From Adineta ricciae (Eukaryota; Rotifera; Eurotatoria; Adinetida; Adinetidae), in assembly GCA_905250025.1 (NCBI GenBank), contig CAJNOJ010000220.1:37206-101205 (forward strand): a stretch of 64,000 bases of DNA. Direction: 5' to 3'. Below are positions 34,657 through 44,514 of this stretch, piece by piece (position 1 is the stretch's first letter; each line of letters begins with the position of its first letter). Made by a program: the position numbers and the translations under genes. Under the pieces are notes generated by a model that was given only the letters and a program-made list of their open reading frames with translations, was not told where the DNA came from and made no database searches.

Positions 34657-34713
34657 TCTTTCATAAATATCTTTATATAAAGCATCACCCAGCACTTTCA
34701 CGCCGTGAACTGA
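34657..34713 (-). pseudogene. Relic of the folate gene 3' end
   Basis: TTCTTTCATAAATATCTTTA, then AAAGCATCACCCA, CTTTCAC and CGTGAACT match the last codons of the folate synthesis gene at 36563-36640 with internal deletions. It lies just beyond the 3' end of the ART gene, on the same strand as the real folate gene. Confidence 0.7.
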
Positions 34714-35085
34714 AATTCAAATAAATCAGGATCAACATTGAGTAGAGTAGTGTGAAAGAACAAAATGCGTCTCCATTCACTCGCCCGTCCATAAATCGGA
34801 ATGAAGCGAGAATTAAATTAATTATGTGCATAGTCATTCTGGACTAATATATCTTTTCCAAACTTTTCTCAAAAAAAGATCATCTAACTAAAAACAATGG
34901 TCTTTATACTATCGAATCCATAATCGAGCTCTGCTAGTATCAATATGTTTTCCCTGTGAAATCGCACAATTCGGTGGTAGGCGTTGTTGCAACCATCCAG
35001 ACAGATCGCATCGGGTTAGATTATCATTGCATGTAACAATTAATGCTCGAAGATATTTCATCTTTTTGACGAGGCAGACGATATT

Positions 35086-35921
35086 TTATCGATCATTAGT
35101 TTGGACCAAGAGAACTTCACATTGAACGCTCAATGGTGAATGGAACAGGTCGATGCATGTCGGCTTGTTCAAATAAGTCCTATGAAAGTTGAAGTCAAAT
35201 CGATCAAAGGATGATGTCACCGGCCACAATTTCTCCTGAAAAATTAAATCGGTATTAAGATGTTCGACGTATGAACAACGAAATGGAATAACGCATGACA
35301 TATCATGAGGATCCGTTGATTTAAATTTCGTTGTAGCACCAAGAATATGGATAGGAAATGCTTTGGGTAAAGTATACAGATCAAAACAATATCTTTTTTG
35401 CTGGGCTATCCAGCAAAGCGAACGAACCATTTACGTTCTTCAACCCAAAAGTCAATTCGAAATGTATCGAGAAGTTTATCAACTATTCGTTCAGTATCGG
35501 TCTTACTACTGCTATCAAAAGTCATCCACAGCCAAAATACTTTTAGTTTAGGTAGATAATCGGTAACGCTGTATTTCCACTCATGTCCATCTATATAACT
35601 TTCATCCATATGAACTATTAATTTAGATAAATTTGGCAAATCTTTTGAAAGATCTTGCATTGAATCGCATGCATAATCCAACCGCAAGTCTAACGCTTTG
35701 ATCGATAGTGCATCGGATGATAAATCTTGATATGGAAAATAGTATGGATCAAAATTCATTGCAAAACGTTGGAGATGAGGCGTGTATTCGAAGATAGGAT
35801 CTAAGTGAAAATTGTGGATAGAATAACCTCGAACAGACAAATTTCGGAGAGATAATGATCGCACTGTTAGTCCATCACTCCAGCTGATATCACTCAAATC
35901 TTTGAACTGGCAGTGTATCAT
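35086..35921 (-). pseudogene. F-box-like rotifer protein, truncated and frameshifted (haplotype 2 only)
   Basis: The first frame (35921-35406) runs from MIHCQFKDLSDISWSDGL through MNFDPYYFPYQDLSSDALSI, LPNLSKLIVHMDES and DYLPKLKVFWLWMTF to WVEERKWFVRFAG. A second frame (35430-35086) picks up at WFVRSLCWIAQQKRY and LYTLPKAFPI. This series of segments matches, from memory, the C-terminal LRR-like half of a large bdelloid F-box family. The F-box itself is absent: the frame starts at the boundary of the haplotype 2-specific segment. With a frameshift near 35410 as well, the gene is probably dead. Confidence 0.55.
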
Positions 35922-35924
35922 TCA

Positions 35925-36555
35925 GAGTCAAACTGTGAGCAAAAAAAAAACAACGCGTTTGTTGGGGAGTTTCGTCGTCTTCAATTAAGAGCAGTGATTT
36001 TATACGATCCGAGATCGACGGAAGGTGTTGCTGACAAATAACATCAAAATCAGTTTACAAGACTGATTTAAAATTCAAAGCATCGAATTGAAAATGATTG
36101 AAAAGCAGATGATAAAAACCGCGGAGAAGATCAATCCCTATGAGAAATTCGAATACATTCAGCAATATTTCGTTAGCCAACGATTCCAGGTTCATGTTCC
36201 GCTTTTCGTTGTGATACCGCACTAGAAATCGCAATACTAATTGTGTTTATATAGTACGCACGAATAGGATGGTAAATTCCATGGGAGATAACAGATAACC
36301 ACAAACGCAGAGGACAAAGAACAGTAATGCTGACTAAGTAGGTAAATATATCCCAGTTCTTACACACAAGGTGTTTCATAAGTGATGCCCTATGATAAAC
36401 AACTCCGCTAGATCTCAGTCAAATAAACTGATATTTTTTTGCTGCTCGGTCAGCGACTAATAATTATTCATGATTCCTTTTGCATGAAATGAAAATCTGA
36501 TCACGAAATACTTTGTATCATCCTCAAAATGAAGACAAATTTTCTTTTTATTTCT
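35925..36555. other. 3' flank of the folate gene (haplotype 2)
   Basis: Shared with haplotype 1 at 43905-44514. It contains no convincing coding sequence; a minus-strand ORF at 36173-36379 is conserved in length but shows no family features. Confidence 0.3.
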
Positions 36556-37562
36556 TTATTTTCTTTCATAAATATCTTTATACAAAGCATCACCCACTTT
36601 CACAACTTTGTTCATTTCTTTTACATCGTGAACTCTGACGATATCAGTATTTTGTTGTATACACGCCATGATGGTTGCACCAGTGCTGATAACTCTCTCT
36701 CGTGCAATAGGTTCATTGCAAAGAGTGCCCAAAAACTTCTTTCTCGAAGGACCTAGAAGAGTAGCCAAACCATTGAAAGTCAAATAGGAATGTCCGTTAA
36801 CCGTCATTGAATATCGTTTGAAATATGAAGCATGTTTGATGACGATTAAATTCTGCGATAAATTCTTGGCAAATCCAACACCTGGATCGATGATTACCTG
36901 CCATTTTCTAACACCACTTCTAAAAGCTTTGAAGATCTGTAATCCTAATTCTCGAGATACTCCATTAATCAAATTGGTCACTTTTGAATCCCAATTTTTA
37001 ACATTAAATGAAGGATTTAAAGGATCAATCATATACTCGACAATATCTTCATTACTGTTGGATTCGTAATTGTTTAAACTGGACATAGTTTGAGTTGTCC
37101 CTCGCGTGTGATTCATAATATACGGACATCCATACTTAGCGATAACATGGAATATTTCTGGTTCGTATAATCCCATTGAAATATCGTTAATGATGTCTGC
37201 ACCAGCTTTCAAACATTCTTCAGCGACGTTTGCACGATAAGTATCGATAGAAATGAGACATGTAGATAGTTTCTCGTTCTTCGATTCTCGGATAATTTTG
37301 ATTACAGGTAAAACACGCCGGAGTTCTTCGTCTTCACTTGAAGGAATACTACCCGGTCTTGTCGAAACACCTCCGATGTCTAATATTGTTGCACCTTCAT
37401 CTAACAATCGTAAAGCAGTACTCTCTATGACGTCAGCGCTCATATTGTAGTTATCACCACCGTCACTAAACGAGTCAGGAGTGATGTTCATAATCCCCAT
37501 GATCAAAGTCAGATGTTTGTATTTCAATTGATCGAATTTCAAAGGATTTTTCTCGTGGTTCA
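36556..37562 (-). CDS. FOL1: Trifunctional folate synthesis protein, dihydropteroate synthase part (haplotype 2)
   Basis: This is the C-terminal third of the haplotype 2 allele; the rest is at 48248-49741 across a 176-nt overlap (37387-37562 equals 48248-48423). All dihydropteroate synthase signatures are present: MGIMNITPDSFSDGG, DIGGVSTRPGSIP, SIDTYRA, ADIINDISMG, NHTRGT, IIDPGVGFAK and LLGPSRKKFLG. The protein ends DALYKDIYERK. Differences from the haplotype 1 allele are few (SSEDEEL against PSEDEEL, VNAE-type changes absent). See 44515-46842 for function. Confidence 0.92.
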
Positions 37563-37563
37563 N
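37563..37563. other. Assembly join: haplotype 2 to haplotype 1
   Basis: A single n. The left contig continues at 48248; the right contig is the continuation of the one ending at 19338 (221-nt overlap). Confidence 0.93.
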
Positions 37564-40500
37564 GCAGAAAGAAACCGACGATAATCTGTTCTCTCATAAA
37601 TCGATAAATTCGCAACAAGACCATCTGTTAAACTAACCCGCCATTCATTCGAAACAAATTGACTTGAACAGATCTGTAAAAAAAACAATAAACACAAATA
37701 TCGATTATATGAAAATGTTTCGTCTTACTGGATGAAATGCTGGTTGAATGCTGACGAATTCACTATATGTTGATGCTATTCTCGAACATGAACATTTTAA
37801 CTCATCACCATAGATATCTTTCAATCGATTATAGTAAGTGAAAGATGGTTGGTCAAATTTCTTAATCACAGAATGCGGCTGGATAATTGTGTAGAATACC
37901 AAAATACTGAGACTGCTGATGAGCAGTATCATATAAAGACGCGTTGCCCACTGACCATAATTTTTCGCTTTCATTCGATCAACGTCGCTTCCGACATCAC
38001 GTAATGAAAATATATTCGATTCAGTAAGTGCAGTATAAAGAAGTTTAATTACATTCCGTATCATCATCTTTAGTCGATTAGTACAGCTCCGTCGAACTAA
38101 AATTATAACATAGACCTCTTCTCGGATGTATTCGTTAAAATTCGCGATTCGGCCTGAGAGCTGAGTTCTCTAAGATGTATTTCGCTATGACTCACATGAA
38201 TAGAGCTGATCTTCAGTCTTTTTGTAAAAAATGAAAATTTCAACAAATAAGTAGTGATTATACCTTGTTCAGATTGATTTGACTTTTCGCTCGTTCCTAC
38301 CAAGATTCTCAACGTAAAATGAACAAGATGAGGGGTTATAATACGTAATGATACTATGATTCCACCAACAGCTGACACCAATACGATGATGACTCCAAGA
38401 AAATTTTCCTTTCGTACACTTTGCGAATAAGAACAATACAAGGGCGCACACGATTCGTAGAATTTTTCATATGACAAAATAGCATTCCATGTTTCAAGCA
38501 TCACTTCATTGACTATTATGGAAATTGGGGTATTGGGAGGAAAGCGACTCACTACTGGATCATAGGTGAGAGGACGTAGACGTGATGAAGATGTTAAAAG
38601 TGACAGCGCATCCGTATTTGCTTTGGTTATGTAGCTCAATAAGAAGGGAAAACAACTGGAATTTGTATATAAGCATTCGAGTGTCGATAGTAGAAGAGAT
38701 TCATGAGCAAGGCAGCGTTCAACCCAGCCAGATAAGTTATGATTAGATCCATATCCATACCAAGAGTTATAATTGTTTATTAGATTAAAATCGTTGAGAA
38801 TTGCTGGCCTTTGACAGTAAGGATTGATAGCACACACACATGTGATTAGTCCTGTGGTAACATCTTGAATACCATATAAGCGAAAATATACCTGAAAACA
38901 TAACATTTTCGTATTTCATTACTGATCAAAAATCAGGCACGATCAGAGTGGCTGCCTTATACCTAGTTCATAAGTCGAACACGCAGCTCAACGTACGAAC
39001 TCTTTAGCTATGGGCTTACGGTACATTTTGAAATCTATTCGGCTAAAGAAGCTCGTGTGCAGTATACTTTTCTCGAGTTAAAAATGTTTTGATCTTACTC
39101 ATTCAATATCTTTTTCGGCAGGGCACTAAATCCTTCTAGACGACAATTCATGCGTAAGAAGTGTTACAAAGAGCACCTACCTGGCTGTTTACTGCGTTAA
39201 ATATTAAAGTAGAATCCGGATAATTAGGCGGCATGTATTGCGATGCGAATCCTTCATGATATTGATTAGTTTTCTGAATAAGTTGTATGATGTTATTTGG
39301 TAAGGCGAAACTGTAAGCTGTTGATTGATAAAATTGGCTGAGAGTTGCGTTTAATTGTTGATCAAAATCCATTTCACTTAGAACAGAAGAAACAACAAAC
39401 AATTGTGAAAGAAATTTGTCCATAGCTGCATCGATCGTCGCGTTAGCTAATTGACATAGGTCAGAGAGAATCTGAAATTGTTTATATGCCTTTAGACGCC
39501 AATCATAGGAGACGACAATGAACATATTGCTCATTATTTGATAAATCCAATCATTCGTAACGAATCCACTTGAACATATTTGATGCAAAACGGGCGATAG
39601 TGAGATAAATGTGCGATAGGGCATGGTGTTATTCGCACATGGACATCGAAGTTCTGTTGAATATTTCATTTCTAATAAATTATAAGCTGCTAACGATGGA
39701 TTTGACACGACAGTCGTCGCTATTTCACTGCTTAGTGAATTGAAGAGACAAAGAACACATATTGAACCTAAGATTTCAACTGAATTAGAACAATTGACCT
39801 CTTCTATGCTGTGTTACGTTACCGATTAGTAATATCAAATAGACACGAGTGATAATTCTTTGTTGTTTTAGACTACTCTCTGTCCGATGATTAACATTTT
39901 TGAATAGATTCAATTGTTTCAACAATGGAACTGATTTAAATGTGTATAGGTTTTGTTCGCCTAGAAAATACAGAGATTTGCCGAGAACCGTCTACGTCAT
40001 ATGCGAAACTTACCCGAACTTTCACTTGTATGCTTTTGATGATGTACGAATTTGAATAAAATATCAATTAAATACGAGACAAATAAACGAAGTATTATGA
40101 TAAGACCGCCATAAAGACTAATGAGAAAAGTGATTGCATAGGATAAGTGTACTCGAGTTGTCGTGGAGTATGTACACTTTGACGGAGAACATTGGTCGAA
40201 ATATGCCGAATAATTCATGTTGGAAATCCAGCTCTGAATAAAGAGAGTTTGAAAATAATCAAGTACAGTTTTGTTATCATGTTTTGCAGATAAAATCGAA
40301 CTGCTCCAATTGAAGTTTGTCTAGATAAAAAAAAAGACGTGTGCCTTGAAAATATAGTAGAAAAACTATACGAACTTGATTTAGATTTGGAAAATAGTTC
40401 AATAACCATTGCATACATTCAGATTCATATAAACAATCCATCGTACTTTGAAGAAGTCCATCGAGAGGAGTACATGCCGCGAAGAACCCATGGACGGATA

Positions 40501-41624
40501 CATAATTGATTAAAAACGGCCATTGCTGCCCAACGTATTCTGAATCATTTGATGGTGAAGGAAGAAATGCAGAAACTGCAAATGTATCGACGCCACATTT
40601 TTTAGAGAAAAGTAAGCTTTCTATAAAATAAGTCGCTCCAGTGCCTGCTAAGGTAGGCGGACTAGTAGTATACCATTGGTAAATCTGCCAGTTGGTACCG
40701 AGGGCTGAAACCAAAAAGTTTCTTTGAATTGTTGTTCTCCAGTAATTCAAGAACGAGATCATTCGACCATAGGCATTGTTCTTCTGAAATTCAATTTTGC
40801 TATCGACTTCCAGTTGAATTTGCGTCTTGGAAAGAACATTAATAGTAACAAGTTCAGTGTTATTTATCTCGGATTCGATTTGAGATATGATTGCTTCGGA
40901 AATTGAACATAATTTGGATAAAAGTTCAAACTAAATGAAAACATTGAATTACATTCATAGTTTATTGCTTTTTCAGAATGTTAAGTAGATCTTGATTTAA
41001 GATATGAATGTACATCATTCTCACTAACCTGTGAATAGGCCACTTTTCGAAAATCATACAGCATGTACGAACTTGCATTTGTAAAATACAATCCTTCAAC
41101 CCATTTCAGACTGACGAAAATACTCGAACAAATAGGGTGCATTGCCCAATTGTTCGATATAAAATTCCTGTATGGTATTATGACCGTTGAGCATGGGCAT
41201 GCAAAAGTTTGACCATACTCCGAATACAATTGATCAAAAGTATCAGACTTTACATTGGAAATAACAAGTGTCTCCGATTGAGGTCTTGTCAGGGTTGCAT
41301 AAAACAATATGTAAAAACACACTAGAATGAAAAAATAATGAAGTATATCTACATTCGTATTGTTTGGCATATCCGTTCGTCACTGAAGTCTTCAATAGAT
41401 GTGAATAGAGCTTATGAGAAAGTGCACGGCCGAGACAGAAGAAAGGAGCGACGTTATTTACCTGTGAGAAGTCCAATGTACAACCAGGTTTTATATTTTT
41501 GTTTTTTTACAACAGCAGCTGGATCTTTCAATGCATCATCATCATAATCGTCTTCTTCCAGTATGAAAAGATTATGATTTGACGCTTTTTTGTAAATCCA
41601 ATTCCATAGATTTTTCGGATTCAT
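37564..41624 (-). CDS. Inverted paralogue of the giant membrane gene, 5' part (haplotype 1)
   Basis: This is the allele of the 5' half of 23130-29599. The start MNPKNLWNWIYKKASNHNLF is at 41624; exons then run leftward to exon 8 (about 38101-37736) and the start of exon 9 (37680-37564), which overlaps 19118-19234. It has the same three-module plan. One intron (after SEQG at about 38270) is read through in an apparent longer ORF but has normal GT/AG ends. Substitutions relative to haplotype 2 are scattered. Around 40330 a run of A is longer than in haplotype 2, but it lies in an intron. The 3' part of this allele is at 16714-19338. Confidence 0.75.
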
Positions 41625-42221
41625 TCTATTCAATGAGTCTTCCCAAAAGCTGCTATCTTTACACGCTAAAAGGAAATATAGTCAAAGATGAGCACTGTTA
41701 GGTTCTACTATAATAATCAATGATTATGATTCACGTGTGGTTCTCGACGCTTCTTTGTAAACTTAAAATCATGTTTTATATGTCTATCTAGGCGCTCTCC
41801 AATGTCTTCATCTGCCTCTTAGTTGCTAAATATGCTCGAGAAAAAGATTTTACAACAATATTTAAATGGCATTTTTCTTTAACGTTCTAATTGATCAACA
41901 AACTGTGTGCATGTTTTTCTTTCTCAAAGATTCAGGAAATAGAAAGAAAGCATTTGAGTATTAGTTTAAAGTAGAACGTCACTGAACTAAAACGTTCGTG
42001 AAATACAACATATCATTCAATAAGAGAAGTCGAGTGAAAGAGTTAAGAGTTGTGAGCGAATCGAACTATACGAGGACGCAGTTCAAATTTTATTTACGAA
42101 AGACCATCATCAGACGGTTGTTGAAGTCGGTAGACTCAGTTCAGCTATTTCTACTGCGATAATAATTCTGTTTTTCTTTTTATTTCTTTGCACAATAATA
42201 GTGCAACGATTCAGGACACTT

Positions 42222-42613
42222 TTCTTCGTCTTATTTTTGCATCGTACCACAAAGCTACTGCTGCTGGTAACACGCCTATCAACCCTCAAACCGCCACGCC
42301 AATAAGACCATGTGGCGCACGATTGCCCTTAGTAGCTAAGATAAATACTGCCACTGTTACTAACCGAAATATCACCGTAAATTGATAGAATTTTATCCAT
42401 TGGGTCAACGCAGGAACTAAATAATAAACACCCATATTCAATGACGCCATTGATGAACAAGTCAGAAACGCTAGGGTGTCATGTTAATCGATGAATTACA
42501 GTGAAATTCATGAGGTGTAGCATTGTTTCAGGACCTGTTAGACCAAACAAACCAGTTGAGGTAGTCATTGAACTAAAAATGAATATCCTTAAATCGGATA
42601 TAGTTTGCAGCAT
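42222..42613 (-). pseudogene. Four-helix membrane protein, frameshifted allele (haplotype 1)
   Basis: The start MLQTISDLRIFIFSSMTTST matches the intact haplotype 2 gene at 30333-30761. At about 42478-42492 a 14-bp deletion removes the codons for SVIDRSTRQDGD-like sequence and shifts the frame, so the ORF ends after FTVIHRLT. The downstream part is still readable in another frame (ASLNMGVYYLV). This is a recent, haplotype-specific loss. Confidence 0.75.
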
Positions 42614-42771
42614 TGTACTTAGTTGTTTTTGCACACGACTAACGTGTAAACGCATAACATCAGAGAACAGCACGTGATGTATTTTTGTTCTTTTCCCAAC
42701 AAGCTCAGGAAAGAAGAACATCTATTTTCATAACAATCCTTTCTCACATACACATTTCAAAATTCCTTGTC

Positions 42772-43904
42772 AGATTCAGATATGCTTTAGTATTACCAAT
42801 TACTTGAAAGTAAACCCGATACCAGGTTACAAGGTACGGAAATTTCTAATCATGAGAGCAAAATGTGAACTTTTTTGATAGAAAATAACGTAGACGTCGT
42901 CAATTTACTCAGTTCCATCAAACAATCACAAAGTTGTAAAGCGTTATTAACGTAAAATAAACTACTTTTTCTACGACATGCTCGTGAGCTCTCTCTATTT
43001 CGAATGTAAATGGAGATCTAAAAATATACCTTAGCTTAAAATTAGTGCTGGTTTTTCTATAATTGTTCTTCGCTCAAGTTTCATTGTGTTCACTATGAGA
43101 GCGTCGATGGAGAATCATCCGATCAAGCTAAGAATGCTTATCAATAGACGTTTTCATTCACTCCCAAAGTTATTATAATTTCTTCCTTGATGAGGGATCC
43201 ATAGGAATAACTAAACCATTCTCATTGAAATAAAACCACTTTACAGTGTCTCCAGAAGTGAAGATAATCATAAGCAATGTCACCCTCACTCTTACACTCA
43301 CCATTCCTAATATAAACTTCGAATAAATACACTTTCGACATGTTCTCTCTCACTTTTTTGTCGGTTTATTGTTGATAATGTAAAGCGGGCTAAAAGAAAT
43401 TAAATTGCTGTTCGAGTTTATATCGAACAAAGTTATGATTATGGGCAAATCTTGGATAAAAAGTGAAAATTACGTTTCATACCACCTATTCCGAACATCT
43501 GGCAGCATGACCGGATGCTCAGAAACAAAATCTTTTTTCTCTATTTCGTGCAGAAGTTCGGAATGCCGGGTATCCGGAAATTTTTGGATTGTGTGATGGG
43601 AGTTCGAAATTTCCTTTCTGCCGAAGATCGTAAAATTAGAAAACAATGAGATTTCAATACACTGATTAGGTATTTGGAACAAAACGTTTAGAATGATCGT
43701 AACGGACATCGTTTCCAGGATTTCGGAAAAATAAAGTGGTACGAAACATAGTTCATCCTCAATTTTCAGACATGATGATTGAACATAGTACGTGCCTATA
43801 TTCAGATAAACGAGAGCGGCAATGTGACAGATTTCATTCATAATCCTCTCCATTGTTTCTTTGACACCGATATGACGCAGAGAAAGTGCTTAAAAATTAG
43901 TAAA
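42772..43904. other. Haplotype 1-specific segment
   Basis: This 1.1 kb occupies the place of the 5.0-kb haplotype 2 segment. Apart from the four-helix relic at 43470-43853 I see only AT-rich sequence and a short C-rich patch (CACCCTCACTCTTACACTCA at 43280-43300) of the same flavour as the tract at 32711. Confidence 0.5.
43470..43853 (-). pseudogene. Second, diverged copy of the four-helix membrane protein
   Basis: The segment CHIAALVYLNIGTYYVQSSC and then FVPLYFSEILETMSVTIILN aligns with CSSVASLNMGVYYLVAV and FYQFTVIFRLVTVTVLMLAV of the 30333-30761 protein in the same order and spacing. The first helix is missing and the C-terminus is unrelated, so this is a partial, decayed paralogue, seen only in haplotype 1. 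Confidence 0.5.
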
Positions 43905-44514
43905 TTGATTCAGAATCAAATTGTGAGCAAAAACAACGCGCTTGTTAAGAGCAGCGATTTTATACGATCCGAGATCGACGGAAGGTGTTGCTGACAAATA
44001 ACATCGAAATCAGTTTACGAGACTGATTTAAAATTCAAAGCATTGAATTGAAAATGATTGAAAAGCAGATGATAAAAGCCGCAGAGAAAATCAGTCCCTG
44101 TAAGAAATTCGAATACAGCCAGCAATATCTCGTTAGTCAATGATTCCAGGTTCATGTCCCACTTTTCGCTGTGATACCGCACTAGAAATCGAAATACTAA
44201 TTGTGTTTATATAGTACGCACGAATAGGGTGGTAAATTCCATGACAGATAACAGATAACCACAAGCGCAGAGGACGAAGAACAGTAATGCTGACTAAGTA
44301 GGTAAATATATCCCAGTTCTTACACACAAGGTATTTCATGAGTGACGTCCTGATAAGAAATTTAAGCAACTCCGCTGGATCTCAGTCAAATAAACTGATA
44401 TTTTTTTGCTGCTCGGTCGGCGACTAATAATTATTCATGATTCCTTTTGCATGACACGAAAACCTGATTACTAAATACCTTGTTTCATCCTCAAAATGAA
44501 GGCAAATTTTCTTT

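Larger units (their letters stand above)
30921..35924. other. Haplotype 2-specific segment with truncated genes
   Basis: Alignment with haplotype 1 stops at about 30921 (matching 42772) and resumes at about 35925 (matching 43905). Haplotype 2 has 5.0 kb here, haplotype 1 an unrelated 1.1 kb. The segment carries a coding-like terminal exon, an ART/TPR gene without its 5' end, a 3' relic of the folate gene, and an F-box-like gene whose 5' end stops at the right boundary. Confidence 0.75.
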
